Source: Fulvivirga ulvae | GTDB taxonomy: Bacteria; Bacteroidota; Bacteroidia; Cytophagales; Cyclobacteriaceae | Assembly (NCBI RefSeq): GCF_021389975.1 | Contig: NZ_CP089981.1 | Span: forward strand, 3,621,501-3,685,500 | Direction: 5' to 3' | DNA length: 64,000 nt | Shown: positions 26,034 to 35,108 of the stretch, in pieces | Numbering within the stretch: the first letter of the stretch is position 1 | Layout: each line of letters starts with the position of its first letter | Made by a program: the position numbers and the translations under genes | The notes under the pieces: generated by a model | The model's database searches: none | The model's input: the letters and a program-made list of their open reading frames with translations, nothing else | What the model was told of the DNA's origin: nothing

Positions 26034-26591
26034 ATGATGAAAAAGAAAATACTGGCAATATCCGGTAGTACACGAAAGCAGTCTTCAAATGAGTCTGTCT
26101 TACAGGCCATTGCAGACTGGTACAAAGATGAACTCGATATAAAAATATATGATGGAATAGATAAACTACCCCATTTTAACCCTGACCTTGCAGGAGAAAA
26201 CAGTCCGGAAGTGGTAAAGGAGCTTCAGGAGCAGATCAAAAATGCAGATGGCGTGTTAATATGTACACCCGAGTATGTTTTCAGCCTGCCGGGAAGTTTG
26301 AAGAATGCTATAGAATGGAACGTGGCAACCACTATTTTTTCTAATAAACCATTGGCGACTATAGTGGCATCTGCCTCTGGAGAAAAGGCCTTTGAGTCTT
26401 TAAATTTGATCATGACTACCCTGGAGTGCAGTCTGCCGGAAAGCTCCCGGTTGCTGATCAGGGGCGCCAGGGGAAAGATAAAAGATGGTGAGGTTAAGGA
26501 TGCGGAAACTACGAATCAGCTTAAAAAGCTGATGGCTTCGTTGATAGCTTCCATAGAAATGGCTGAGCCGGAGGTATTGGGCAAAGAGTAG
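26034..26591 (+). CDS. NADPH-dependent FMN reductase family protein
   Basis: A ~185-aa flavodoxin-fold oxidoreductase. The phosphate-binding loop reads ISGSTRKQSSNE and the second loop TPEYVFSLPGSLKNAIEW, both diagnostic of the NADPH-dependent FMN/azoreductase/chromate reductase family. ATG at 26034 or 26037 is possible. The gene starts three bases after the upstream stop, indicating translational coupling. Confidence 0.9.
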   Translation: MMKKKILAISGSTRKQSSNESVLQAIADWYKDELDIKIYDGIDKLPHFNPDLAGENSPEVVKELQEQIKNADGVLICTPEYVFSLPGSLKNAIEWNVATTIFSNKPLATIVASASGEKAFESLNLIMTTLECSLPESSRLLIRGARGKIKDGEVKDAETTNQLKKLMASLIASIEMAEPEVLGKE

Positions 26592-26617
26592 CGTACTATT
26601 CTTAAACCGTGTAATGG

Positions 26618-27193
26618 ATGAAAAGCAAGATTTTGTACTTTATTTTAGCCTATGTTTTATTGATCGTGGTGATGTTCCTGTTACCGCCATTTAGTGCAGG
26701 TGATTACAGCCTTTTAAGGAACACGATCAGTCAGCTAGGTGCCCAGGCTACACCCAATGCCTGGGTCATGAATGTAACCTTTGCAGCCCTTGGCTTGTCC
26801 GTAATGACCGCCGGCTGGAAATTTTTGAAAAACTATTGGCTCCAGCGAATATTATTACTGGTTTTTGGAGTCTCTCTGGTGTTAGTGGCTTTTTACCGGC
26901 ATTCCCCGATTGATATATCACTTGATTATAGCAATCGTGAGCACCAGATACATTCGATATTTTCATCTGTTACCGGCTTCTCGTTTACCATGTTTGCATT
27001 TTCTATGGCTTTTATATTCAAGCATATGTATGACCGCTGGGTCGCCATGCTGGTGGGTGTTTTTTCCGTACTGCTCACCATGCTTATGTACAGCATTGCA
27101 GATTTTGCAGGCATCTGGCACCGAATGGTCTTCATCATGTCATTTGGCTGGCTTATATACGTGTTTGGCTCCAAAAGGAAAAAAAAGCTTTAA
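26618..27193 (+). CDS. DUF998-like membrane protein
   Basis: A 191-aa integral membrane protein with about six TM segments. It begins MKSKILYFILAYVLLIVVMF and has the conserved NTISQLGAQATPNAWVMN, plus HSPIDISLDYSNREHQIHSI on an outer loop, as in DUF998 proteins. Function unknown. It follows the FMN reductase by 26 nt and is likely the last gene of that operon. Confidence 0.8.
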   Translation: MKSKILYFILAYVLLIVVMFLLPPFSAGDYSLLRNTISQLGAQATPNAWVMNVTFAALGLSVMTAGWKFLKNYWLQRILLLVFGVSLVLVAFYRHSPIDISLDYSNREHQIHSIFSSVTGFSFTMFAFSMAFIFKHMYDRWVAMLVGVFSVLLTMLMYSIADFAGIWHRMVFIMSFGWLIYVFGSKRKKKL

Positions 27194-27317
27194 AGAAAGA
27201 GACTCCTTATGTTTTTATTTCATGTGAGTCTTCGTATTCTACTGAAAGTATGAGGTCTCCGTCGCCACGTTATTAAATTAAGATAGGAAAAGCTTAATTA
27301 AGTAGTGTCAGCATGGT

Positions 27318-27857
27318 TTACTTCTTTGCATCGGCAGTTTTAGGAGGAAACTTCTTCAAAGCTTTTTTCACACCCGATCTTATTTCTGCCTGGTCAAGGT
27401 CAGGAGTTAGCGCCATTAACCGTTCCGCATTCGACCTCCAGATCATTCGTCCTTTTTCCCGGTCAGCAATGTCAATAACGAGAGAGCCACGCAGGAAATG
27501 GTAATAGTTTTCAGGCTCATTGTAAGGGTCCCAGAAGGGCAGGTCTTCCTCATGTACCCAGGCAGCCATGGAGGAGTCCTCTTTAAGTATAATATGAAAA
27601 TCCAGCAAAAGGTCAGAATTTTCATCAACCTGCTTGAAACCCTTTTTAGCCATTTCTACAGCTATGGTATTCGCTATTGTTTCTATAGCGGCACTATCAT
27701 ATAAAAACCGCGGGCCGTCATACGATGGACTGCAGCCATTTATCCAACACCAGGTTTTGTATTGTTCATAATTGACCTGCGGGTCATAACTCGTGCGGAC
27801 TTTTACTTCTGCACACGCCAGGGCTATCAGACAAAGGGCAATAAGGAGGTAGCGCAT
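27318..27857 (-). CDS. DUF4136-domain lipoprotein
   Basis: A 179-aa lipoprotein with signal peptide MRYLLIALCLIALAC. The domain shows VRTSYDPQVNYEQYKTWCW, the AIETIANTIAVEMAKKGFK helix, a DLLLDFHII strand and YYHFLRGSLVIDIADREKG, all characteristic of DUF4136. Such proteins are periplasmic or outer-membrane associated and of unknown function. It is convergent with the DUF998 gene. Confidence 0.87.
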   Translation of the reverse strand: MRYLLIALCLIALACAEVKVRTSYDPQVNYEQYKTWCWINGCSPSYDGPRFLYDSAAIETIANTIAVEMAKKGFKQVDENSDLLLDFHIILKEDSSMAAWVHEEDLPFWDPYNEPENYYHFLRGSLVIDIADREKGRMIWRSNAERLMALTPDLDQAEIRSGVKKALKKFPPKTADAKK

Positions 27858-28018
27858 TTTTATTTTAAAGGTAAAACTTTCTTTTCATACTGATATATGA
27901 TGAGCATTCGATTTAGTTTATGACCTGTGTCAGCACCACTTTATTTAATGGCATGCTGAGTATAAATCCCGTATTTTTAAAAACTGACTTGCTTATCTAT
28001 CATACAAAACTTTGAATT

Positions 28019-28726
28019 ATGAAAACCTTCTTCGTCCATATCATAATAATACAATGCTGTGTCCCGTCTTTTGCTCAGAATGTCACTGGCCTTTGGAAAG
28101 TATCAAAAGTAGAAGTGGCTGGCAAAATAATGACCCCCGTAGCCAAATGGACCAACATTAAAGAAGATGGTACCTACAAATCGGGCAACGGATGGCTTCA
28201 AAACTCACAGGGTACATGGTCGTACGATGAAGCATCGCGACAGTTTGCTACTTCTGAAAATATTGGCATTCGGGATGAGTACGATGCGTTTGTGGTAAGC
28301 TTTGAGGGAGCTGCCATGATCTGGAGGAGAAAAGAAGACGGAATGGATGTGGTGGTGACACTTGAAAATATTACCAACCTGCCTATGTCAACCGCAGATC
28401 AACTTCATGGATTATGGGATTTGCAGGATGTTATCAGAGAAGGAAACTCTATTATTTTAACATTTGATAAAGATAATAGCTACTATCTTTTCATGCGGTG
28501 GGACAGGATATATGTGAAAAGAAATGGTAAAGGAGAAAAACTTTCAGGATACTGGCACATCGATGGTCACCGTCCTGAGATCACATTGCTCAGCCATCAA
28601 CCGAATACTCAGCCTGAAAGCTGGCAGGTTGAAGTAGATGATAAAAATCTGAAGCTGACCGGCACATCTGACAACAACAAAGGTTTAATAATGACTTTTA
28701 AGAAGCTCCACACCTTTCCTGATTGA
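28019..28726 (+). CDS. Exported protein with two lipocalin-like repeats
   Basis: A 235-aa protein with signal peptide MKTFFVHIIIIQCCVPSFAQ and two beta-rich modules, each beginning with a Gly-Leu-Trp motif (VTGLWKVSKVEV at about residue 22; LHGLWDLQDVIR at about residue 133). Each module resembles the lipocalin-like DUF of Bacteroidota. A ligand-binding or stress role is possible. It precedes an ECF sigma operon by ~60 bp but is not clearly part of it. Confidence 0.72.
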   Translation: MKTFFVHIIIIQCCVPSFAQNVTGLWKVSKVEVAGKIMTPVAKWTNIKEDGTYKSGNGWLQNSQGTWSYDEASRQFATSENIGIRDEYDAFVVSFEGAAMIWRRKEDGMDVVVTLENITNLPMSTADQLHGLWDLQDVIREGNSIILTFDKDNSYYLFMRWDRIYVKRNGKGEKLSGYWHIDGHRPEITLLSHQPNTQPESWQVEVDDKNLKLTGTSDNNKGLIMTFKKLHTFPD

Positions 28727-28787
28727 TGTTGAAAAAAAATTATGCTCCCTGTAATATTCTCGTCAAAGCATGGTACTAACGGATTAA

Positions 28788-29297
28788 ATGACACAACAAC
28801 AGCAAAATAGCATTTTTGAAGACTGGTTGGACCGTTATCGGGGCATGTTCTTTAAGGTAGTTCGTGCCTATGCCTTTACACTGGCTGACCAGGATGATCT
28901 TTTTCAGGAAATTGCCGTTCAGATTTGGCGATCCATTCTCAGTTTCAGGGCAGAATCCAGTGCCGGTACATGGGTTTATCGCATAGCGCTTAACACAGCA
29001 ATGAAATGGATAAGAAAGGAACGCCGGCATCAGGACGGGCAGCCCTATGAGCATTTGGAGCACCTTTTAACCACAAAAGAAGCCTATACCGACGACCGGC
29101 TGGAGTGGTTGTACGAGGAGATTGCCCGAATGAATGAAGCCGACCGTGCTGTAACGCTGCTGTTGCTGGATGGGTTCAGCTATAAGGAGATGTCCGATAT
29201 CCTGGGTATTTCGGAAAGCCATATAGGTGTGAAGATCCATCGGATTAAAAAACATCTCATTACTAAATCAGAAAATTATGATTACCATGGAATTTGA
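28788..29297 (+). CDS. ECF-type RNA polymerase sigma factor
   Basis: A 169-aa sigma-70-family factor. Region 2 is visible (FFKVVRAYAFTLADQDDLFQEIAVQIW, in two parts) and region 4 as LLDGFSYKEMSDILGISESHI, then KIHRIKKHL. It overlaps the start of a membrane protein that may be its anti-sigma factor. ECF factors respond to envelope or metabolic cues; the signal here is unknown. Confidence 0.9.
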   Translation: MTQQQQNSIFEDWLDRYRGMFFKVVRAYAFTLADQDDLFQEIAVQIWRSILSFRAESSAGTWVYRIALNTAMKWIRKERRHQDGQPYEHLEHLLTTKEAYTDDRLEWLYEEIARMNEADRAVTLLLLDGFSYKEMSDILGISESHIGVKIHRIKKHLITKSENYDYHGI

Positions 29298-29859
29298 AGA
29301 AATGAAACGCATATGGGACACTCAGAATAATGAACCTGTGTATGCCATCAATGAAGAAGCCTTGCGTAAAAGAATAGCAGGAAAAAAGAAACAAGTCAGC
29401 TATACTACAGGCTTGTCAGAATTGATCATCATCGGTGCAAATATACTGGCAGCCGGTATAATAATGGTTTCCGGGGCTATAGAAGGTAAGCAAAGTACTT
29501 TTGCCTACCTGCTTGCCGCTGCAATGGTACTGACAGCAGTTTTTATGGCCGTCAGCAGAATAAGAAGAATGAGGTCAGAAGACAGGTTTGAAGCTTCCAT
29601 GCTGGGAGATCTTGACCATGCCATAGCCAATGCCCGCTACCAGGTGTGGCTTGCCGCAGCAGGCCGGTGGGGTTTACTTCCCATAGCACTCTTTACCACA
29701 CTGTCGGTTTGGGACGATGGCACGACCTGGTGGAAGTTACAGCTGGTGCTGGCGTTCTTCGTGGCGGTGTACTTTCTGTCTGGCAAGGAATATAAATGCA
29801 TCAAACATAGAAAAAACAAATTGGAGGCTCTGCGCGACAACCTGCAAAAGCAGAACTGA
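29287..29859 (+). CDS. Membrane protein, putative anti-sigma partner
   Basis: A 190-aa protein. The cytoplasmic N-terminus (MEFEEMKRIWDTQNNEPVYA, then INEEALRKRIAGKKKQVS) is a form often found downstream of sigma factors in Bacteroidota, followed by four hydrophobic segments (about residues 48-90 and 120-165). It overlaps the sigma gene by 11 nt, so the pair is translationally coupled. No ZAS motif was seen, so its anti-sigma role is inferred only from position. It is followed by a strong terminator. Confidence 0.65.
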   Translation: MEFEEMKRIWDTQNNEPVYAINEEALRKRIAGKKKQVSYTTGLSELIIIGANILAAGIIMVSGAIEGKQSTFAYLLAAAMVLTAVFMAVSRIRRMRSEDRFEASMLGDLDHAIANARYQVWLAAAGRWGLLPIALFTTLSVWDDGTTWWKLQLVLAFFVAVYFLSGKEYKCIKHRKNKLEALRDNLQKQN

Positions 29860-29872
29860 CAGAAACAGACAG

Positions 29873-29906
29873 AAAACCTCCGACGCACCCACTCCGGAGG
29901 TTTTTT
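29873..29906 (+). terminator. Rho-independent terminator of the ECF sigma operon
   Basis: The arms AAAACCTCCG and CGGAGGTTTT pair perfectly, followed by further T residues, 13 nt past the stop codon. Confidence 0.92.
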
Positions 29907-29925
29907 GTTATCTTTGATATACACC

Positions 29926-30315
29926 ATGGCTGATTTACATCCCCATATAAAAAGCAAAGCTCACGGGCTGATATTGCTGGCCCTGCTTGTAACAATGGTT
30001 ACAGGAGCACTAAGCCCTGTACAATGTTATGCAGAACAGAAACCAAAAGCCACTTCAGGCTGGGTGGTACCGGCTCATGACGAGAACAGCCAGGGTGTTT
30101 CGTTATTTACAGCCGGACAGTTACGCACCGCCGTTTGTTCCACGCCTGCTTTACTGCACAGTTTCAAAGGTTATTTGGCAGCGTACAACCGGCAAATCCT
30201 CATAAAACAAGCCTTTTACAATACAAATCCGGCCTTTTTGAAGCTGTCGAATACCTTGCCCGTAAAAACCATTCCTCAAAATTCTGATGAGGAAGACCCC
30301 TTTCTTCGCGGATAA
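29926..30315 (+). CDS. Hypothetical exported protein
   Basis: A 129-aa protein starting MADLHPHIKSKAHG, with one hydrophobic segment (LILLALLVTMVTGALSPVQC) that could be a signal or anchor, then a polar domain ending DEEDPFLRG. It has no recognised family. The start is uncertain: an earlier in-frame start would sit inside the terminator. Coding potential is moderate only. Confidence 0.45.
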   Translation: MADLHPHIKSKAHGLILLALLVTMVTGALSPVQCYAEQKPKATSGWVVPAHDENSQGVSLFTAGQLRTAVCSTPALLHSFKGYLAAYNRQILIKQAFYNTNPAFLKLSNTLPVKTIPQNSDEEDPFLRG

Positions 30316-30459
30316 TATCCTCTCCTTTTTAAAATTTACGCAATACATGTGAGCAGGGTCACAACCTTGCTGTCGGTGCTACTGAGCAGTTAAGCTCTTA
30401 AAGGGAGACTGCAATTCATGTTGTTCCATTGCCTTTCAGGCACCTTAATTACTTCAAAA

Positions 30460-30648
30460 ATGAAAAAGATAAAACGAGTTCTGAGGCTTGTTGCCTTTAT
30501 ATTTTTTGTATTGTTGGCCGCTTTTGGCGCTGGCATTGGTGGAGCCATTTTGCCTACATACCATCGAAGGGATGAAAAACCTGAGATCAATATTGAAATG
30601 GTAGATAAGAAGGATGAAACGGAAGAGGATGCACTTTACAAAGCATAA
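30460..30648 (+). CDS. Small single-TM protein
   Basis: A 62-aa protein with basic N-terminus (MKKIKRVLRL), one TM helix (VAFIFFVLLAAFGAGIGGAI) and an acidic cytoplasmic or periplasmic tail (NIEMVDKKDETEEDALYKA). Such small proteins often recur in Bacteroidota. The ATG at 30460 was chosen because it begins the basic-hydrophobic pattern. Function unknown. Confidence 0.6.
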   Translation: MKKIKRVLRLVAFIFFVLLAAFGAGIGGAILPTYHRRDEKPEINIEMVDKKDETEEDALYKA

Positions 30649-30778
30649 CATTTGTAATAGAAAAGTAGCCCCAAAACAAAATCGTCCATCTGATAGCCAA
30701 AATTATCCATGTTACAGGGCTGGAGATAGCTGCACATTTGCATTGTAAATTTTTAATAACAACTAAAAGAATAAAACA

Positions 30779-31333
30779 ATGCAAAGAATTCCAGCACTTA
30801 ACCCCGAAACAACTACAGGAAAAACAAAAGAATTGTTTAACGCAGTACAAGGTAAGTTAGGAGTAGTACCGAACCTGATGCGTACTTTGGGCAACTCACC
30901 TGCCGTACTCAATAGCTACCTGTCATTCAGCGGAGCTTTGGGTGAAAGCTCTATTGGCGCCAAGCTTGGCGAACAGATTGCGCTCACCGTAGCCAACGCC
31001 AACGGATGTGAGTATTGTAATGCTGCTCACAGCTACATTGGAGAGAAGCTTGTTAAGCTTGATGCAGAGACTATAGCTGCAGCCCGTGAAGGAAGAGCTA
31101 CTGATGCGAAGTCTGAAGCGGCCCTTACTTTTGCCCGCACTATTTTGGAAAAGAAAGGTAAAGTAAGTGATGAGGATGTAGCTGAGCTTAGAGACGCAGG
31201 TTATAGCGATGCAGCAATTGCAGAAATCATTGCGCACACAGCACTGAACATCTTTACCAACTATTTCAATAACGCAACCAAAGTAGTGGTGGACTTCCCG
31301 GAAGTTGAATTGGTTGAAACTGCCGCTGTTTAA
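30779..31333 (+). CDS. Carboxymuconolactone decarboxylase / AhpD-like protein
   Basis: A 184-aa AhpD-fold protein. The redox motif NGCEYCNAAHSY (C-x2-C-x3-H) is that of alkylhydroperoxidase AhpD/YciW-type enzymes, and the C-terminal HTALNIFTNYFNNATKV helix is typical of the 'uncharacterised peroxidase-related' subgroup. It probably reduces peroxides through the CxxC pair. A regulator of AraC type follows on the same strand after a hairpin, so it may be its controller. Confidence 0.9.
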   Translation: MQRIPALNPETTTGKTKELFNAVQGKLGVVPNLMRTLGNSPAVLNSYLSFSGALGESSIGAKLGEQIALTVANANGCEYCNAAHSYIGEKLVKLDAETIAAAREGRATDAKSEAALTFARTILEKKGKVSDEDVAELRDAGYSDAAIAEIIAHTALNIFTNYFNNATKVVVDFPEVELVETAAV

Positions 31334-31360
31334 TCTCTTGTCGTAGGTTGTGCATGAGAA

Positions 31361-31403
31361 AACATCCTCGGAGATCATACCGCCGGTCTTCGGGGTGTTT
31401 TTT
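31361..31403 (+). terminator. Imperfect terminator hairpin
   Basis: AACATCCTCGGAG pairs imperfectly with CTTCGGGGTGTT and is followed by a T run, 27 nt past the AhpD-like gene's stop. Confidence 0.7.
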
Positions 31404-31515
31404 ATGTTACAGCTAAAGATGTCGGTAAAATGACTTATTAGTAAAAACGGTTTATCATTAAAAACCATTACAGCCGGAAACATCGTATAATAGCCTACTG
31501 ATTTAAACGCATTTT

Positions 31516-32400
31516 ATGGCTACAAAATCTGCCTATACCTTAGTTAATCCGCAAAACGGAGATCTGGCTTTCAAAATATTTACTTTTGAAGATGCCAGCC
31601 ACTTTGACCACGTTCAAAGGCTGAACTACTTGTCCATGCTATTGATCACAGCAGGTGAAGCTACCTTGAAAGCTGATTTTGCCGATTATCGCGTAGGGAA
31701 GAATAGCCTGCTTTGTTTTGCACCCTATCAGCCGTTTATGCTAACTGAGGCCGAAGGGATCAAGGGAGTTGCCATCAACTTTCATCCTGATTTCTTTTGT
31801 ATCCATAAACACCATAAAGAAGTGTCGTGCAGTGGTGTTCTCTTTGGTAATATCTATGAGCCGCCGTATGTGAGTCTGCAACCCGGCGAGCGACAAAGCT
31901 TGCTTGGTCTGGTGGACCAGATGAAAGTAGAAATGCAGAATCCCGAGCTGGCTCAATATGACTTGCTGATCTCTTACCTGAAGATATTCCTGATCAATGC
32001 CTCACGCATTAAAGTGGCCCAACAGCCAGAAGAAAAACGCAGTCTCGAAGAAGGTTCTGCACCATACATCATCCAAAACCTGAAAGATGCCATTGAGGAA
32101 CATTTCCGAACCAGACACTCAGCCAGTGACTATGCCGAGTTGCTCAATATCTCAGGCAATGCCCTCGCCAAAGTGGTTAAATCGTACTTCAACAAAACAC
32201 TCACCGGCCTGATAGCCGAAAGGATCATTATTGAAGCTAAAAGAGAGCTTTACCTCACCTCAAAGGCCATCAAGCAAATAGCCTATGAGCTGGGTTTTAA
32301 TGATGAGTATTACTTCAGCCGCTTCTTTAAAAATAATGCCAACGTCTCTCCGCAGATATACCGTGATACCGTAGGCTTTGCTAAAGAAGAAGAGTATTAG
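31516..32400 (+). CDS. AraC-family transcriptional regulator
   Basis: A 294-aa regulator with an N-terminal cupin-like sensor (LNYLSMLLITAGEATLKAD, NSLLCFAPYQPFMLTE) and a C-terminal double helix-turn-helix, visible as ASDYAELLNISGNALAKVVK and IKQIAYELGFNDEYYFSRFF. The ligand is unknown. It lies 180 bp after the AhpD-like gene and may regulate it. Confidence 0.92.
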   Translation: MATKSAYTLVNPQNGDLAFKIFTFEDASHFDHVQRLNYLSMLLITAGEATLKADFADYRVGKNSLLCFAPYQPFMLTEAEGIKGVAINFHPDFFCIHKHHKEVSCSGVLFGNIYEPPYVSLQPGERQSLLGLVDQMKVEMQNPELAQYDLLISYLKIFLINASRIKVAQQPEEKRSLEEGSAPYIIQNLKDAIEEHFRTRHSASDYAELLNISGNALAKVVKSYFNKTLTGLIAERIIIEAKRELYLTSKAIKQIAYELGFNDEYYFSRFFKNNANVSPQIYRDTVGFAKEEEY

Positions 32401-32441
32401 AACACTTCCCATATGGAGTTGCCCATAATAGGTTTTCCGGT

Positions 32442-33566
32442 TTAATGCCATTCACTAATGTCAAGTACATTGATGTGGTCCAGAAAGTCTCCACCTAGGT
32501 ATAGGTTATTGTCAAGCTCATAGACTGAGGATATTTCCCCTATCACCTTGCCGCTAGGATCGTGATGACTTTTGAGAATGGTGCCGTTTTCATCTACCTG
32601 AAGCAAGAGTCCAAAGGGAAGCGGTTGAGGTTTTAGTACTTCTGGCAAGCCTAAAATTATTTTCTTGACGAATGGGTACGGGTGTATATTGTCCACATCA
32701 TCGATGCGGGCAGAAGAAAAGGCCAGCCAGAAGTTGCCATTTTTCCGACGTACGATGTTGTTGGCGAAGCCGGGCAGGTTGCTGGAAATGATCTCCCGTT
32801 GCCCCTTTTTATCTCCCCTGAGCCATATTTTAGTAAGCCGGTATGCACCCATTTCAACTGCGATGATGGCGTTTTCATCCTGGGTTAAAGAGATGCCATT
32901 GATCCCAAGAAATCCCATGGCGATGGTTTCTAAGGTTTTGGTGCCAGGGTCGTAGCAATAAATGCCGCCCACGGGTCGTGCCTCAGCCATGATCTTGACC
33001 ATAGCCGGTATGGAAAAGTCGTATTCATGAGAAGTTATGGAGAAGTAGATCTTGCCACTTTGACTAATGTCAATATCGTTCGGGATTTTGAATGACCGGT
33101 TGTCGGCATCATGGGAGGCTATTAAGGTGCTGTTTCCCAAAGAGTCTACAGACATGATGCCCTTGCCGATAGCAGCAACGATCAATTGCCCGTCAGGAGC
33201 AAAATGAATAGCACCTGCCCAGGCCGGTAGTTTGGCAAATATTGATACCTGACCGGTTTTTATATCCGTTTTTAGAATAGCTCCGTTGGCGTGAAACTCA
33301 TCAATATTCCGGCGAGCACCACTGTACAAATAGCCATCTTTCCACGCAAAGTCTTCAGGGCCATAAAACCCGGCAAGAGGAATGGTGGAGGCTACCATTA
33401 AACTGGAGTCTCTGGTTAGCTTACCTGTAAAGGCAGGTTTTTGTGGTGGCTCGTAAGCCAGTGGAGCTGAGTTGCTATTAAATAGTGCAAGGGCTATGGC
33501 GATAGCCAGTGCTCCGGTGAGAAAAAGGCATGCTCTTAGTGCTATTTTAAAAAGTCTCTTATTCAT
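32442..33566 (-). CDS. SMP-30/gluconolactonase/strictosidine-synthase-like beta-propeller protein
   Basis: A 374-aa protein with an N-terminal TM anchor (RACLFLTGALAIAIALALF) and a six-bladed-propeller-like body. Landmarks are GPEDFAWKDGYLYSGARR, KIPNDIDISQSGKIYFS, ALTQDENAIIAVEMGAYR-like text and GFANNIVRRKNGNFWLAFS, which fit the adipocyte plasma membrane protein/strictosidine synthase-like group of calcium-dependent hydrolases. It lies downstream of a Crp/Fnr gene on the same strand. The true substrate is unknown. Confidence 0.85.
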   Translation of the reverse strand: MNKRLFKIALRACLFLTGALAIAIALALFNSNSAPLAYEPPQKPAFTGKLTRDSSLMVASTIPLAGFYGPEDFAWKDGYLYSGARRNIDEFHANGAILKTDIKTGQVSIFAKLPAWAGAIHFAPDGQLIVAAIGKGIMSVDSLGNSTLIASHDADNRSFKIPNDIDISQSGKIYFSITSHEYDFSIPAMVKIMAEARPVGGIYCYDPGTKTLETIAMGFLGINGISLTQDENAIIAVEMGAYRLTKIWLRGDKKGQREIISSNLPGFANNIVRRKNGNFWLAFSSARIDDVDNIHPYPFVKKIILGLPEVLKPQPLPFGLLLQVDENGTILKSHHDPSGKVIGEISSVYELDNNLYLGGDFLDHINVLDISEWH

Positions 33567-33665
33567 TGCTGCTGATCTTTTGTTGTTAAATGATTCAACC
33601 GCAAATGTGAGCAACCCCTATAGGGCAAAAATTACCAAATGTTAAGAAAACCGGAGCTGATATTG

Positions 33666-34259
33666 CTATGCCTCCGTAGCCAACTCTTTTCTTATCCGGC
33701 TGAGCGACTCCGGCGTAATACCCAGAAAGGAAGCGATATGCTGAATAGGAGTGCGCTGCACTATACGGGCAGGCGTAGTGCTTAAAAACTTCAGGTATTT
33801 GTCCCGGGCTTTAATGTTGTGCTGCTTGAGAAACCTCTCAGAAAGGCAAAGCAGGTTTTGTTCCATAAACTGTCTGGTTACCGCATTCCATGCCGGTACC
33901 TGTTCATGCAGCTCCTGCATTTTGTTATAACTAATGGAGGCCACCACGGTATCTTCCAGGCACTGGATGAAATCATCAGACCTCACCTGCCTGATAAAAC
34001 TTACCGGAGAAGTGACGAAGCAGTTGTTGGTAGCCAAAAATGTAGTTACCTCCCGGTCATCCTGCAAATAATATACCCTCACCAGACCATCAATGATATA
34101 ATAAAAGCGCTTGCTGACCTGCCCGCCACTAAGCAAGTGGCCATGCTTAGCGACCTCCTGAAATTTAAATTGATCCACTATGGCATTCAGTTCCTCTTCT
34201 TTCAAAGGAAGCATGGAAGAAATACCTTGCTTCAATACGTTTTTGTACTGCGTTATCAT
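33666..34259 (-). CDS. Crp/Fnr-family transcriptional regulator
   Basis: A 197-aa regulator, starting MITQYKNVLKQGISSML. It has the beta-roll (FYYIIDGLVRVYYLQDDREV, FLATNNCFVTSPVSFIRQ) and the C-terminal winged helix (PIQHIASFLGITPESLSRIR). No FNR cysteines. It lies 99 nt upstream of the propeller-hydrolase gene and may control it. One of the two long hairpin repeats lies directly in its upstream region (34307-34561). Confidence 0.88.
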   Translation of the reverse strand: MITQYKNVLKQGISSMLPLKEEELNAIVDQFKFQEVAKHGHLLSGGQVSKRFYYIIDGLVRVYYLQDDREVTTFLATNNCFVTSPVSFIRQVRSDDFIQCLEDTVVASISYNKMQELHEQVPAWNAVTRQFMEQNLLCLSERFLKQHNIKARDKYLKFLSTTPARIVQRTPIQHIASFLGITPESLSRIRKELATEA

Positions 34260-34306
34260 GACTATTGCTTTAGGGCGGCTCAAATTTAAGGATAAAAGAG
34301 GCCGGG

Positions 34307-34561
34307 ATTAAAAGCAATGCAGGTTTTTTGTGCTTGCAAGTCTTTGTACAGCAAGTGCCCTGGATCGGGGAGATTCCTGATATTTTCATTAAAAGCGGCA
34401 ATGAAATTACTTTTGGTCTAAGAAAATTCGGGAATGACGAGGTTGGTAAAGGGTAGGGGTGCTGTTTTAGAAACTGTTACCTCAAGATAACCCACGTCAT
34501 TCCAAAATTTTCGCAGAGCAGCGGAGAAAATATTTGGAATCCCCAAATTAGGAGAGCTGAC
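34307..34561. repeat. Long hairpin-containing repeat, copy 1
   Basis: This ~255-bp segment is nearly identical to 35109-35362 in the same orientation. It contains two nested inverted repeats: outer arms near 34367-34387 and 34526-34544 (GGGGAGATTCCTGATATTTTC versus GAAAATATTTGGAATCCCC, imperfect) and inner arms near 34422-34439 and 34495-34511 (GAAAATTCGGGAATGACG versus CGTCATTCCAAAATTTTC). The centre (GGGTAGGGGTGCTG) is strongly conserved between copies. No credible gene lies inside. It may be a non-autonomous mobile element or a structured RNA. Confidence 0.85.
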
Positions 34562-34647
34562 CATAGCATGACTGGCGCAGAGGTTTCTCAAGCTATACAC
34601 TCATCAAAATTGTTAGGAGCTGCCATACCGACAGCTCCAAACCAAAC

Positions 34648-34938
34648 TTAATCCTTCACCAATCCCTCAAGCCCTTCCCACAAAATCTTAAGATTGAAAA
34701 GAGCCAATTTTTCAGTGGTATCAAGGGGTAAGTCAGTATGATACAAGGCAAAGTCATGCACCATTTTTAAAGAATCTATTAATTCTTCTATTCCCATGAA
34801 TTTGATGTTAGCCATGAATTCAACTTCTGATGAATTCAGAGACTTGAAGTCTACCGGCTGATTGGTAGGATTTTCATTAAAATAAACTGATTGACCATTT
34901 GAGTGTAGCATAATAAAATGGGTTAATGAATTGAACAA
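34648..34938 (-). CDS. Hypothetical 96-aa protein between the two long repeats
   Basis: A soluble protein (MFNSLTHFIMLHSNGQSVYF...) with a Leu-rich helical middle (FMGIEELIDSLKMVHDFALY) and a helix at its end (EKLALFNLKILWEGLEGLVKD). The codon pattern and clean helical amphipathicity argue for a real gene, but no family was recognised. It is flanked on both sides by the ~255-bp repeats, so it could be a passenger or be lost by recombination between them. Confidence 0.5.
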   Translation of the reverse strand: MFNSLTHFIMLHSNGQSVYFNENPTNQPVDFKSLNSSEVEFMANIKFMGIEELIDSLKMVHDFALYHTDLPLDTTEKLALFNLKILWEGLEGLVKD

Positions 34939-35108
34939 AAAGAGGGCAGGTCACTGCTACACTCATCAAAGCGGTGCTTCGATAGGTCTCGGGACTTCCA
35001 CCCGCATGCCTGCCCAGGATTTTCTGTTTGAACCGTATAAATGCATTCCGCACCATTTTTGGAATTTTAAAATTTGATGAATGTAGCATTACAAATATAC
35101 GGAAATGA

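Noticed and set aside
29637..29957. 106-codon minus-strand frame across the sigma-operon terminator
   Set aside because: It crosses a clear Rho-independent terminator and lies opposite a well-supported membrane protein.
34418..34600. 60-codon minus-strand reading frame inside long repeat copy 1
   Set aside because: It is not preserved in copy 2 and consists of hairpin arms, so it is not a protein gene.
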